This document shows positions 25,980-35,053 of a stretch of 64,000 nt of DNA, in pieces (within the stretch, counting starts at the first letter, position 1; every line of letters begins with the position of its first letter). This DNA is from Rhodospirillaceae bacterium (GTDB taxonomy: Bacteria > Pseudomonadota > Alphaproteobacteria > Dongiales > Dongiaceae). The stretch is from positions 62,001-126,000 of the forward strand of contig JADJQM010000001.1 in assembly GCA_016712715.1 (NCBI GenBank), written 5' to 3'. The notes under the pieces are model-generated. The model saw nothing but the letters and a program-made list of their open reading frames with translations, ran no database searches and was not told where the DNA came from. A program made the position numbers and the translations under genes.

Positions 25980-26603
25980 TCAACCAGCCTTGCGCACCTT
26001 GGTTGATTCTTCCGCGGCACCCTTGGCCATGTTCTCGGCGGCGAATTTCCAGTTCACGATGTTCCAGAAGGCACCGACATAGTCCGGCCGCTTGTTGCGA
26101 TAATCGATGTAATAGGCGTGTTCCCAGACATCGCAGGTCAGCAGCGGCTTATCCGCGGTGGTCAGCGGCGTCTGCGCATTGCTGGTGCTCTTGAGGTCGA
26201 GCCCGCCATCAGGAGTCTGAACCAGCCAGACCCAGCCGGAACCGAAGGTGTCCGCCGCGACCTTGCCGAACTCGGCCTTGAAGGTGTCGAACGGACCCCA
26301 CTTCTTTTCGATCGCCTCGCCCAGCACGCCATCGGGTTCGCCGCCCGCCTTGGGAGCAAGGCTGTGCCAATAGAAATCATGGTTCCACGCCTGGGCGGCG
26401 TTGTTGAAGATCTTGCCGGAGGAGTTTTTTACGATCTCCTCAAGCGGTTTGTCCTCGAATTCGGTGCCGGCAATCAGCTTGTTCAGCGTCTCGACATAGG
26501 TCTTGTGATGCTTGCCGTAATGGAACTCGAGCGTCTCTTTCGAGATGTGGGGCGCTAACGCATCCTGGGCATAGGGCAGGTCGGGAAGGGTGATCTTGGC
26601 CAT
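25980..26603 (-). CDS. sodB: Superoxide dismutase, iron type
   Basis: Converts superoxide to hydrogen peroxide and oxygen in the cytoplasm. The 207-residue product contains the metal ligands in order: the histidine of EFHYGKHHKTYV (about residue 27), the histidine of AAQAWNHDFYWHSL (about residue 74), and the DVWEHAYYIDYRNKR motif (about residues 158-172) with Asp and His. The FGSGWVWLV block and the surrounding residues fit the iron rather than manganese form, though sequence alone cannot prove the metal. AAAGG precedes the ATG. Confidence 0.95.
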   Translation of the reverse strand: MAKITLPDLPYAQDALAPHISKETLEFHYGKHHKTYVETLNKLIAGTEFEDKPLEEIVKNSSGKIFNNAAQAWNHDFYWHSLAPKAGGEPDGVLGEAIEKKWGPFDTFKAEFGKVAADTFGSGWVWLVQTPDGGLDLKSTSNAQTPLTTADKPLLTCDVWEHAYYIDYRNKRPDYVGAFWNIVNWKFAAENMAKGAAEESTKVRKAG

Positions 26604-26737
26604 GGGGGAACCTTTCTGCTGGCCGCCCTATCCACCACGACATGAGGGATGATTGCGGCACTGGCTGCTGATCCACTAGAAACGATGGCGGATCAGCTTG
26701 GTTCCCGATCGGGACTGTGACGTTTTGGCACAAAAAA

Positions 26738-26759
26738 ACGGGGTCCCGAAGGACCCCGT
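26738..26759 (-). terminator. Rho-independent terminator of the PuuD-type gene
   Basis: A 9-bp stem (ACGGGGTCC with GGACCCCGT, 4-base loop) is followed on the minus strand by a run of seven T residues. It lies 38 bases past the stop of the PuuD-type gene. Confidence 0.88.
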
Positions 26760-26796
26760 TCGTTTGGCGGATCAATCCGGCCGAAGCGGCCGAGGA

Positions 26797-27381
26797 TCAG
26801 TTACCGATGCCCTGCTGCTGGGCCACCATGCAATAGAGCATGGGGATCGACAGCATCGTGTTGATGCGCGAGGTCAGCATCGCGGTGCGGGCCGACTTCT
26901 TCTTGGTGTCGGCGTCGGCTTCGACGATGCCGAGCGCGCGCTTCTGGTTCGGCCAGATGACGAACCAGACGTTGAAGCCCATGATCAGCGCCAGCCACAT
27001 GCCGATGCCGATCGTGCGGAAGCCGGCCTGGAAGGTCAGCGCCTCGACGATGTACTGGTTGTGCGCGGCGGTGATCAGGCCGAACACGATGGTGCCCAAG
27101 GCCGCCCAGCGGAAGAAGTAGAGCGCGGTCGGCGCGATCACTTTGCCGATCGCGGGCTTATGCTCGTCGGGAATCTTCGGCATCGACGGGATCTGAACGA
27201 AGTTGAAGTAATAAAGCAGACCGATCCACAGGATGCCGAACCAGACATGGATGAAGCGGAACAGGAACGACATGTAGGGACCGGCATCGAAGCCGCCCAG
27301 ATTGACGATGGCGAAGACGATGATGGCCAGCACCACGCCGGCCGCCAACGTCCTGTGTAGATTTTCGAGAATTTTGCTCAT
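26797..27381 (-). CDS. PuuD-type (urate oxidase N-terminal domain) membrane protein
   Basis: A 194-residue membrane protein of the Urate_ox_N family. It has an N-terminal helix, then FLFRFIHVWFGILWIGLLYY (about residues 41-60), two more helices with GMWLALIMGFNVWFVIWPNQ, and a cytoplasmic C-terminus. Urate hydroxylase PuuD also has a C-terminal cytochrome c domain, which is missing here, and the CxxCH motif is absent, so urate oxidation is doubtful. The start at 27381 is set by GGAGGGG 6 bases upstream; a further ATG at 27396 lacks such a site. A terminator follows. The role is unknown. Confidence 0.75.
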   Translation of the reverse strand: MSKILENLHRTLAAGVVLAIIVFAIVNLGGFDAGPYMSFLFRFIHVWFGILWIGLLYYFNFVQIPSMPKIPDEHKPAIGKVIAPTALYFFRWAALGTIVFGLITAAHNQYIVEALTFQAGFRTIGIGMWLALIMGFNVWFVIWPNQKRALGIVEADADTKKKSARTAMLTSRINTMLSIPMLYCMVAQQQGIGN

Positions 27382-27500
27382 TGCTGACCCCTCCAAAGCA
27401 AAAGCGGTGTGGCTATCGGGCGCATTCTATAGGATGCCCCGTGGCATAGAAACTGATTCCCCCTAATCCATTGGAAAATTATGGGAATAGTGTGGAAACG

Positions 27501-28349
27501 ATGAGCAAGGGCGAAGCCGATCTGGTGCGCGCGCTGGAAGCGTTGCGGTTGGTGGATCGCGATCGTTTTCTGTGTGCGCTGGCGGCACCCGCGGCCCAGC
27601 GCGCCGATCTGGTGACGCTCTATGCCTTCAACGCGGAACTGGCCGGCATCGCCGACAAGGTAAGCGAGTCGATGCTGGGCCTCATCCGCCTGCAATGGTG
27701 GCGCGACGCGTTGGCCGATATCGCGGCCGGGCGCGGCCATCGCCATCATCTGGTGCAGGCGCTGGGCGAGGTCGTGGCGCGGCGCGGATTGAGTCCCGCA
27801 TTGCTCTCACAATTGATCGATGCGCGCGAGCGCGATGTCGAAGGCAGCCAGCCAACCGATCTTGCCGAGCTCGAATCCTACGCGGCGGCCAGTGCCGGAG
27901 CCTTGTGCGAGCTGGCGCTGGAGATCTGCGCGCCGACACCGCCGGCTGTCTGGCGCAAGGCAGCGCTTGCGGCGGGCACGGCCTATGGTCTCATCGGCAT
28001 CCTGCGCGCAACACCCTATCTCGCGCAGCATCGGCGCATCATGCTGCCCGAAGCCGATATGGCCGAGGCCGAACTTTCCCCGGATCGGCTCCTTGAGCTG
28101 AAACCGGGTGCAGCCCTTCAACCCGTGGTGCAATCCGTGGCGGCACGTGCCGCCGAGCTTCTTGTTGCAGCGCGGAAGGAACGGCTACCAAGAAGGGCCA
28201 TGCCGGCGCTGTTTCCGGGGCGACTTGCCGCCGCACAGCTTGAGCGGTTGCGCCGGCACGGCTACGATCCGTTCGCGGCGGGCAGTTCGACACCGTCCGG
28301 CCTCAACATCTGGCGTCTCATCACGGCGCGCTGGTTGGGGCGCATCTGA
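27501..28349 (+). CDS. Squalene/phytoene synthase-family protein (NDUFAF6-like)
   Basis: A 282-residue all-helical protein related to squalene/phytoene synthase. Segments such as FLCALAAPAAQRADLVTLYA and IRLQWWRDALADI (about residues 63-75) match. The two DxxxD metal-binding motifs of true prenyl synthases are not evident, which points to the NDUFAF6-like branch, whose human member is a complex I assembly factor. The start is the ATG at 27501 (GGAAA upstream); a TTG at 27471 is also in frame. It is divergent from the PuuD-type gene and upstream of the BKACE gene. Enzyme activity is unproven. Confidence 0.8.
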   Translation: MSKGEADLVRALEALRLVDRDRFLCALAAPAAQRADLVTLYAFNAELAGIADKVSESMLGLIRLQWWRDALADIAAGRGHRHHLVQALGEVVARRGLSPALLSQLIDARERDVEGSQPTDLAELESYAAASAGALCELALEICAPTPPAVWRKAALAAGTAYGLIGILRATPYLAQHRRIMLPEADMAEAELSPDRLLELKPGAALQPVVQSVAARAAELLVAARKERLPRRAMPALFPGRLAAAQLERLRRHGYDPFAAGSSTPSGLNIWRLITARWLGRI

Positions 28350-28385
28350 ACGTCGACCAGGCAAGCGAGCAAAGTTTCAAAGATC

Positions 28386-29216
28386 ATGAGCACACCCGCG
28401 ATCATCACCGTCGCCATCACCGGCAGCCAGCCCACCAAAGCCCAGAACCCAGCCGTGCCGACACAGCCGGCCGAGCAGATCGAAAGCACGCAGCAGGCGT
28501 TCGAGGCAGGGGCGAGCCTGGTTCATATCCATGTGCGCGACGCCGAGGACAAATCATCCTCCGACATCGAGAAGTTCCGCCTGGTGCAGGACGGCATCCG
28601 CAAGCATTGCCCCGGCATGATCATCCAGTTCTCGACCGGCGGGCGCGGGCGCGAGGCCTCGGAGCGCGGTGCCGCCTTGGCGCTGAAGCCCGACATGGGA
28701 TCGCTTGCCACCGGCTCGGTCAATTTCGCGACGATCATCTATGAGAACCCGCCGCAGCTCATCGACGATCTGGCGAACGACATGCTGAAATATGACGTGA
28801 AACCGGAATGCGAATTGTTCGATCTCGCCATGCTCTACAACGCCAAGGCGCTGGTGGAGCGCGGCCTGCTCAAGGATCCGGCCCATGTGCAGTTCGTGCT
28901 GGGGATTCCAGGCGCGCTGCCGGCGCGCGAGAAGATCGTCGATTTCATGCTCGAAGAACTGACCGAACTGATGCCGAAGGCGACCTGGACCGCGGCCGCG
29001 ATCGGCCGCCTGCAGCTCGACGCCAATCATTGGGCGCTGAAGCGCGGCGGTCATGTGCGCACCGGGCTCGAGGACAATATCTATTTCGAGAAGGGGCGCC
29101 TGGCCGCGAGCAATGCCGAACTGGTGAAGCGGGTGGCCGATCTCTGCGGCAAGTATGACCGGCATCCCGCCACGCCCGCCGAGGCGCGGGCGCTGCTGGG
29201 GCTGAAGGCGGCTTAG
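28386..29216 (+). CDS. Beta-keto acid cleavage enzyme (BKACE, DUF849)
   Basis: A 276-residue TIM-barrel protein of the BKACE family, which condenses a beta-keto acid with acetyl-CoA and cleaves it, using zinc. The signature is clear: ITVAITGSQPTKAQNPAVP (about residues 6-24), the HIHVRD zinc motif (about residues 48-53), IIQFSTGGRG, the MGSLATGSVNF segment, and HVRTGLEDNIYF near residue 225 with the glutamate. The substrate cannot be assigned from sequence alone. It follows the NDUFAF6-like gene by 36 bases and is followed by a family A repeat. Confidence 0.9.
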   Translation: MSTPAIITVAITGSQPTKAQNPAVPTQPAEQIESTQQAFEAGASLVHIHVRDAEDKSSSDIEKFRLVQDGIRKHCPGMIIQFSTGGRGREASERGAALALKPDMGSLATGSVNFATIIYENPPQLIDDLANDMLKYDVKPECELFDLAMLYNAKALVERGLLKDPAHVQFVLGIPGALPAREKIVDFMLEELTELMPKATWTAAAIGRLQLDANHWALKRGGHVRTGLEDNIYFEKGRLAASNAELVKRVADLCGKYDRHPATPAEARALLGLKAA

Positions 29217-29225
29217 CGTCAAAAT

Positions 29226-29332
29226 CCCCTCACCCCGCCCCTCTCCCCGCAAGCGGGGCGAGGGAGTTACGAGCGAGATCGCCATAAAGCCCCTCGCCCC
29301 GTCCTTAGGGGGAGAGGGGTTGGGGTGAGGGG
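29226..29332 (+). repeat. Dispersed long inverted repeat, family A copy 2
   Basis: Begins CCCCTCACCCCGCCCCTC and ends in the complement GAGGGGTTGGGGTGAGGGG, with a second internal pair CCCCGC/GCGGGGCGAGGG. It is closely related to copy 1 in both ends and the central AGCCCCTCGCCCC. Confidence 0.8.
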
Positions 29333-29350
29333 CTCTTAGGCAAAAATGCA

Positions 29351-29382
29351 AACGGGGCGCTTCCGTTGGGAAGCGCCCCGTT
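29351..29382 (-). terminator. Terminator-like hairpin after rpmG
   Basis: A perfect 14-bp stem (AACGGGGCGCTTCC with GGAAGCGCCCCGTT, 4-base loop) lies 25 bases past the rpmG stop. The T run on the minus strand is short (TTTGCATTTTTG). Confidence 0.75.
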
Positions 29383-29407
29383 CAAATGCCGTCGTGGAGT
29401 AGCCAGA

Positions 29408-29575
29408 TTACTTGATCTTGGCTTCCTTGAAGGCCACGTGCTTCTTCACCACCGGATCGTATTTGCGGAATTCCAGCTTCTCGGTGGTCGAGCGCGGGTT
29501 CTTCTTCGTCACGTAATAGAAACCGGTGTCAGCGGTGCTGACGAGTTTCACAAGAATGGTCGCTGACTTGGCCAT
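29408..29575 (-). CDS. rpmG: 50S ribosomal protein L33
   Basis: A 55-residue ribosomal protein: MAKSATILVKLVSTADTGFY at the N-terminus, then YVTKKNPRSTTEKLEFRKYD and VVKKHVAFKEAKIK. This is the standard L33 of proteobacteria and lacks the CxxC pairs of the zinc-binding form. A GAGAC sequence precedes the ATG. It stands alone, with a hairpin terminator behind it. Confidence 0.96.
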   Translation of the reverse strand: MAKSATILVKLVSTADTGFYYVTKKNPRSTTEKLEFRKYDPVVKKHVAFKEAKIK

Positions 29576-29684
29576 GGCCGTCTCTCAATAAAATGCGTGT
29601 CGCTGCAAAAGGATGGCGCAAAATAGCGGGGAAACGCCGAAAGTCAAGTTAATGAGGCCGCTATTCTGGTTCCGCCCGGCCTGG

Positions 29685-30389
29685 TTAACGAGGCGACCGA
29701 CGGCGGTTGCTCAGTGTCATGATATCTTTCCGGTAATTCAATAGCTTAGCGGGCGTGGCGCCGATCGGCGCGCGGCTGGTCCAGCGCTCAAGGGCTGTTT
29801 TCAGGACGTATTCGGTGACGTCGACCAGGGTGAGGTCACCGAGCGCGCTCGCCTTGGCCCAGGCGAGATCTTCCAATTCGCCGTTCCCACCGAGGGTGCC
29901 GGCGACGTGATTCCCATCCCCCAGAAAGAATCGGGTGTTGAAGCGCCGCTTCGAGGTGACCGGAGTGATGGCCCGGCAAAGATAGTCGAGGGCGCCGTAA
30001 TCGGGGGCGAGGCCAGCTTCGCGATAGGCCTGCCAGAAGGGCGAGTGCGTGAGGGGGGCGGTGCCGGCAAAGGGTTTGCCCACCAGCAGGCCGGTCTCTT
30101 CATGGGTTTCGCGCAAGGCGGCGTTGAGGAAAGCGAGGGGCGGGCGCCTGCCGCTCAAGGCCCGGGTGACGGCGGGATGGGGGGCGCCGGGATAGGGGCT
30201 CATCGCATCCGGCGGATCGACGCGGCCGCCGGGGACGACATGGATGCCGGGGAGGAAGCCCATCTTGGCCGGGCGGCGGCCGATGAGGATTTCGGGCACG
30301 CCGGAAGCGCCAGCGCGGATGAGCACGAGCCCAGCGGCGTCAGCCGGCTTGACCGGCCCGCGGCGCGCTGCGGAGGCGGGATCGCCCAA
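29685..30389 (-). CDS. NUDIX hydrolase
   Basis: A 234-residue protein with the Nudix box in the order GGRVDPPDAM (about residues 54-63), a 30-residue insertion, and AALRETHEETGLLVG (about residues 90-104), which supplies the metal-binding glutamates. The insertion between the glycines and REx2EE makes it a long-insert relative (NUDT19-like arrangement), whose members often act on CoA derivatives. The substrate is unknown here. It starts 2 bases after the S41 protease gene and is probably in the same transcript. Confidence 0.85.
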   Translation of the reverse strand: MGDPASAARRGPVKPADAAGLVLIRAGASGVPEILIGRRPAKMGFLPGIHVVPGGRVDPPDAMSPYPGAPHPAVTRALSGRRPPLAFLNAALRETHEETGLLVGKPFAGTAPLTHSPFWQAYREAGLAPDYGALDYLCRAITPVTSKRRFNTRFFLGDGNHVAGTLGGNGELEDLAWAKASALGDLTLVDVTEYVLKTALERWTSRAPIGATPAKLLNYRKDIMTLSNRRRSPR

Positions 30390-30391
30390 GG

Positions 30392-32020
30392 TCAGGGAAC
30401 GAAAGGCAGGAGCGCCTCGGCGTCGTCGTCGACCTGGGCGTCATCGGGCGGATCGGCGAGGTCCACGGCATTGGCATAAAGGCTCGGCTGGTCGATGAGC
30501 TTCAGCGCCAATTCCAGATCGATCGGGTCTTCGCTCTTCCTGGCCGGGCAGGATTGGCGGAGTGCGTCCAACGCCTTGGTGTCGTCGGGCTTGGCGGCAT
30601 TGCGCTTCACCGTCGGCACTTCGGGCAGGTCACCCTGGCGCAGTTCGTTGAGGAGCGCGTCGGAATTGTGCTTGCCACTGGTACAGATCGTCGGCAGCAC
30701 GCCCAGATGATGGAGCGTGTAGCCCGAAGGTGCGTGGAAGCGGGCCCAGGTCAGCTTGATCTCGCCATCATTGGGCAGCGGCTTGATGTTCTGGACCGTG
30801 CCCTTGCCGTAGGAGTTGGAGCCGATGAGGACGGCGCGGCCATTGTCCTGCAGGGCCGCGGCGACGATCTCGGCGGCTGAGGCGGAGTTGCCGTCGATCA
30901 GCACGGCGATCGGCTTGCCCGAGGCGATGTCGCCATCGGTCGCTTCGAAATACTGGTGGCTGTCGGGATGGCGGCCGTGGATCGAGACGATGCGGCCTTC
31001 ATCAAGGAACAGATTGGCGGTCGCCACCGATTGCGGCACATAGCCGCCCGGATTGTTTCGCAGATCGAGGATATAGCCTTTGATCTTCTTGCCGATCTCG
31101 TCCTTGGCGTCGTTGATTTCGCGCTTCAGGCTGTTGGCGGTTTCCGAGTTGAAGCTGAAGACCCGGAAATAGGCGACATCGCCCTCGCGCCGGTAGCTGA
31201 CGGTTTCCGGCACCACATGAGCGCGCTTGACGCTGACGTCGAACGGCTCGTCCTTGCCGTCGCGGAGCAAGGTGAGCGTCACCCGGCTGTCGACCTCGCC
31301 GCGCAATTCGTTGACGACCTGCTGCTGTGCAAGGCCATCGACCGACTGGCCGTCGATCTTGAGAATGATGTCGTCGCGCTTCAGGCCGAGGCGCTCGGCG
31401 GGCGTGTAATGCATGATGGCGGTGATGCGGACCTCGCCATCCTCGACCGAGATGCGGATGCCGATGCCACCGAACCCGTCGCGGGACGCCTTGTCCTCGC
31501 GCGCGGCCTCGGTGCCGGCATAGCGCGAGAAGCCGTCGAGTTTGCCGACAATGCCGGTGAAGATGGCTTCGTAGATCTTTTCGTTGCCTGCCTCGGCGAC
31601 CTTGGTCGATTTCTGGCGCGCTTCGCGCAGGATCTTGGCCGCGGCCTTGCCCCATTGCTTGGCAGTGGCGTCCTCGCCGTCGGCGAGCTTCTCGGTCTCA
31701 ATCACGGTCTTCTTCAGCAGCAGCTTCAACTCGTCGCTGTCGCCCTCGACCGAGAGATCCGGATCGATGGTCGAGAGCTGCTGCATGCCCACCAAGGTGA
31801 GCTCGGGGATGTTCTGCTGGGTGATGTAGATGGAGTCGATGTCGCCGAGCCCGGTTTCCAGCATGTCGCGGTCGAGGGCGGCGGTCGCATCTTCAGGCGA
31901 ACGGCTGGCGGTGCTGGCGCAAGCGTAAAGCCCGAACACCAAAGGCAAAAGCATCAACCGGCGTGCCACCTGCTTGCCAGGCCACCCGGTCACCCTACCC
32001 ACAGGACGAAACGCACTCAA
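30392..32020 (-). CDS. S41-family C-terminal processing peptidase, lipoprotein
   Basis: A 542-residue protease. The N-terminus is a signal peptide ending in lipobox LYACAS, so the enzyme is lipid-anchored in the periplasm. A PDZ domain (GIGIRISVEDGEVRITAIM, then KIDGQSVDGLAQ) is followed by the S41 catalytic domain with the serine in IDGNSASAAEIVAAAL (about residue 361) and the lysine in SNSYGKGTVQ (about residue 386), the serine/lysine dyad. Such enzymes trim or degrade envelope proteins. A Nudix gene follows immediately; the rnr gene is upstream on the same strand. Confidence 0.9.
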   Translation of the reverse strand: MSAFRPVGRVTGWPGKQVARRLMLLPLVFGLYACASTASRSPEDATAALDRDMLETGLGDIDSIYITQQNIPELTLVGMQQLSTIDPDLSVEGDSDELKLLLKKTVIETEKLADGEDATAKQWGKAAAKILREARQKSTKVAEAGNEKIYEAIFTGIVGKLDGFSRYAGTEAAREDKASRDGFGGIGIRISVEDGEVRITAIMHYTPAERLGLKRDDIILKIDGQSVDGLAQQQVVNELRGEVDSRVTLTLLRDGKDEPFDVSVKRAHVVPETVSYRREGDVAYFRVFSFNSETANSLKREINDAKDEIGKKIKGYILDLRNNPGGYVPQSVATANLFLDEGRIVSIHGRHPDSHQYFEATDGDIASGKPIAVLIDGNSASAAEIVAAALQDNGRAVLIGSNSYGKGTVQNIKPLPNDGEIKLTWARFHAPSGYTLHHLGVLPTICTSGKHNSDALLNELRQGDLPEVPTVKRNAAKPDDTKALDALRQSCPARKSEDPIDLELALKLIDQPSLYANAVDLADPPDDAQVDDDAEALLPFVP

Positions 32021-32149
32021 TCAGTTGGTATCCGCTACTAAGCCAGTGCCGACACGCTGCCCCGATCGCGCCGCCCGGTAACCCCTTGTTCGCGGCCAAT
32101 CTAGCAGAATTCCCGCCCTAGGCTAGGGCCTCTGCGGTCCGAATCGGGC

Positions 32150-34621
32150 TCACTTCTTACCTTTATTTGCGGGCTTCTTCCCTTTTTTGCCGGAACCGGG
32201 ACCCTTCTTGCCCAGGCGCAGATTTTTCGGACGGCCCTGGCCGCCTCCTTTTTTGCCCGCTACCCGCTGATCCCGGCCCTTCTGGTTTTGGCGGGGCGAG
32301 GTGCGACCCAAGAAACTGTCTGCGCCATCGCTCAAGGGTTCGGCCGATAGCATTTCCAGGGTGACGCCGCCGGTGAGGGCGTCGGCGCTGACCAGCCGCA
32401 CGGTGACGGATTGGCCGAGCTGGTAGCGCCGCCCGGAACGGCGCCCGACCAGGGCATGGCGCTGTTCGTCATGGTCATAGAAGTCCTGCGGCAGGGTGGA
32501 TATGGGAATAATTCCATCGGCCCCGGTTTCGCGCAGGTTGATGAACAGGCCGAAGCGCGCCACACCGGAGATGCGCCCGGCGAATTCGGAATCGACCTTG
32601 TCGGCCAGAAACGCCGCCACGTAGCGGTCGACCGCGTCGCGTTCCGCCGCCGCCGCGCGCCGCTCGGTTCCGGAGATATGGACGCCCGTCTCGGCAAACT
32701 CGGCGAGCGCCGATCTGTCGAGGGCCCCGTCGCCCAGATCATAGGCGCCGATCAAAGCGCGGTGGACGAGGAGGTCGGCATAGCGCCGGATGGGCGAGGT
32801 GAAATGGGCGTAGCGCGCGAGTGCCAGGCCAAAATGGCCGAGATTGTCCGGCGCATAAACCGCCTGTGCCTGGGAGCGCAGCACCAGGGTGCTGATCATC
32901 TCGGCATAGGGGGTGTCCTTGGCCTTCTGAAGCAGTTGGGTGAAATGCTTGGGCAGCAGGACCTGGCCACGGGCGAGGTTGAAGTCGAGGGAGGCCAGGA
33001 ACTCGCGCAAGGCCTCGATACGGGTTGCGTCCGGCTGGTCGTGGACGCGGTACATGCAGGGCCAGCGCTTCTTTTCCAGCGATTCGGCAGCCGCCACATT
33101 GGCGGCGATCATGAATTCCTCGATGAGGCGGTGGCTGTCGAGGCGCTGGCGTGCTTCGATCCGCTCGATCTGGCCGTCCTTGTTGATGAAGACGCGGCGT
33201 TCGGGAAGGTCGAGTTCCAGCGTGCCACGCGCCTCGCGGGCCTTCAGCAGGGATTGGAAGGCGCCGTAGAGCGGCTTGATCACTGGCTCAAGCAGTGGGC
33301 CGGTGAGATCGTTGGGCTGGCCGTCCATGGCGGCCTGTGCCTGTTCATAGGTGAGGCGAGCTGCCGAGCGCATCAGGCCGCGCACGAAATGATGGCGCAG
33401 CTTCTTGCCCTGGGCGTCGATCACCATTTCGACCGCCATCACCGGCCGGTCTTCATGGGGCCGGAGCGAACACCAGCCATTGCTGAGTTCCTCGGGCAGC
33501 ATGGGGACGACGCGGTCGGGGAAGTAGACCGAATTGCCGCGATCGCGCGCCGATCGGTCGAGGGGATCGTCCGGGCGGACATACCAGGCGACATCGGCGA
33601 TGGCGACCATGATGCGCCAGCCGCCGGGATTGTCAGCGTGATCGTCGGCCGTGGCCCAGACGGCATCGTCGAAATCGCGCGCATCATCGCCATCGATGGT
33701 GATGAGCGGGACCTGCCGCAGATCGGTGCGCTTGCCGAGCGGCGCCGCGGTCGCCGTTTCCGCTTGCTCCAATGCGGCGGGCGGGAACTGGAAGGGGATG
33801 TGATGCTCGGCGATCGAGATGATGCTGACCGATTTCGCGTCACCGATGCGGCCGATGCGTTCGACAATGCGCGCCTTGGGTGTGCCGAGGCGCTTTGCCG
33901 GTTCGATCTCCGCCACCACGATTTCTTCCGGCTTGGCGCCGCCGGTATCTTTGGGGTCGACGGTGAACTCGGTCTTGACGCGCTTGCTGGTGGGGATCAG
34001 CCGCCCGCTGCCATGGGGACCTTTCTCGAACACGCCGACCACGCGCTCGGCGCGGCTCTGCAGGCGCCGGATCGGCCGCGCTTCATAGATGTCGGCATCG
34101 GTCTTTTCGAGGCGCACCAGCACGCGGTCGCCCGCCGCCAGGGGCCGGTCGAGCTTCTTGTCCTCGATGATGACGATCTGCGGTTCGGCATCGTCCTTGG
34201 GAAAATCGATCGGCCGCGCCCAGATATCGCCATCGGCATCGGGGCCGATGACCTGCACCACGGCAACTTCAGGGAGTGCGCCAGGCGCCGCCAGACGCCG
34301 TGCCTTGCCGCGATCGACGGCACCGCCTTGCTCCAATTCCTTCAGCAGGGATTTGAGTGGAATGCGGTCCTGGCCGCGCAGATGAAAGGCCCGCGCGATC
34401 TCTCGCTTGCCGACCGGCACAGGCGAGGTCCGGATGAATTCCAGCACCTGTTCCTTGGTCGGGAAGGGGACGGCCTTGCCGCCAGTCACCTCGGCTGCGC
34501 GCGCCTTGTCCTTGCGCGCCGACCGTGAATCCTTGCGTGGACCGCGGGACGGCTTTTGTTTGGCGGCCTTGCCGTCAGTTGGTGGGATGGGGGGCTTTGA
34601 ATTCGATTTCGACAAAGACAT
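32150..34621 (-). CDS. rnr: Ribonuclease R
   Basis: A processive 3'-5' exoribonuclease that degrades structured RNA. From the ATG at 34621 the product is about 823 residues: a basic N-terminal tail, a winged-helix segment, two cold-shock domains, the RNB catalytic domain with TIDGDDARDFDDAVWA (about residues 307-322) and its four aspartates, an S1 domain, and a very Lys/Gly-rich C-terminal tail (for example GKKGPGSGKKGKKPANKGKK), as in proteobacterial RNase R. The start overlaps the 3' end of the cupin gene by 47 bases; in-frame upstream ATGs exist to 34663. Confidence 0.95.
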   Translation of the reverse strand: MSLSKSNSKPPIPPTDGKAAKQKPSRGPRKDSRSARKDKARAAEVTGGKAVPFPTKEQVLEFIRTSPVPVGKREIARAFHLRGQDRIPLKSLLKELEQGGAVDRGKARRLAAPGALPEVAVVQVIGPDADGDIWARPIDFPKDDAEPQIVIIEDKKLDRPLAAGDRVLVRLEKTDADIYEARPIRRLQSRAERVVGVFEKGPHGSGRLIPTSKRVKTEFTVDPKDTGGAKPEEIVVAEIEPAKRLGTPKARIVERIGRIGDAKSVSIISIAEHHIPFQFPPAALEQAETATAAPLGKRTDLRQVPLITIDGDDARDFDDAVWATADDHADNPGGWRIMVAIADVAWYVRPDDPLDRSARDRGNSVYFPDRVVPMLPEELSNGWCSLRPHEDRPVMAVEMVIDAQGKKLRHHFVRGLMRSAARLTYEQAQAAMDGQPNDLTGPLLEPVIKPLYGAFQSLLKAREARGTLELDLPERRVFINKDGQIERIEARQRLDSHRLIEEFMIAANVAAAESLEKKRWPCMYRVHDQPDATRIEALREFLASLDFNLARGQVLLPKHFTQLLQKAKDTPYAEMISTLVLRSQAQAVYAPDNLGHFGLALARYAHFTSPIRRYADLLVHRALIGAYDLGDGALDRSALAEFAETGVHISGTERRAAAAERDAVDRYVAAFLADKVDSEFAGRISGVARFGLFINLRETGADGIIPISTLPQDFYDHDEQRHALVGRRSGRRYQLGQSVTVRLVSADALTGGVTLEMLSAEPLSDGADSFLGRTSPRQNQKGRDQRVAGKKGGGQGRPKNLRLGKKGPGSGKKGKKPANKGKK

Positions 34622-34895
34622 ACTCGTAATCGTTGGCGTTGATGACATTGTGTTCGACGCCAACCGGGCGGTAGTATGATTTCCCGGCGACGAGTTCGAC
34701 GACGCGCTGCTCCTTGCCGTCGTCGATCTGCAGGCGGCCGTTTTTCATCGGCACGACCACGTAATCATAACCGTGACGATGCCAGGTCGTCTCGGCTCCC
34801 GGCGCAAAGCGCCATTCGGTGACAACAACGCGGTCGTTATCGACCTGAACGGTCCCGACGGCCGCAGGGCGAGAGGAGGTGGCGTTTGCGGGCAT
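34575..34895 (-). CDS. Cupin-domain protein
   Basis: A 106-residue single cupin: EWRFAPGAETTWHRHGYDYV (about residues 26-45) has motif 1 with two histidines, and PVGVEHNVINANDYEYVFVE (about residues 76-95) has motif 2 with the third. A metal-binding beta barrel is expected, but the ligand or reaction is unknown. The ATG at 34895 has only a weak site; a further ATG at 34919 is in frame. Its 3' end overlaps the 5' end of rnr by 47 bases, so the two are probably cotranscribed. Confidence 0.8.
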   Translation of the reverse strand: MPANATSSRPAAVGTVQVDNDRVVVTEWRFAPGAETTWHRHGYDYVVVPMKNGRLQIDDGKEQRVVELVAGKSYYRPVGVEHNVINANDYEYVFVEIEFKAPHPTN

Positions 34896-35053
34896 TGTGT
34901 GATCTTTCAGTAGAATCAAGCGGCTGGCTGGTCAGGTGTGGGATTTCTATCAAGTCAAGGCATTGAACCCTACTCATGCCTCCGCTACAAGGCCCGCCTT
35001 TCGCCCCTGTCATCCAGCCCGGGGCCATTAGAGACCGATTCGGGAGAGACCGC

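Noticed and set aside
26797..27381. Functional urate hydroxylase PuuD
   Set aside because: The cytochrome c domain is missing; only the membrane N-terminal domain is present.
32411..34528. 705-codon plus-strand frame opposite rnr
   Set aside because: Antisense shadow of the well-supported ribonuclease gene.
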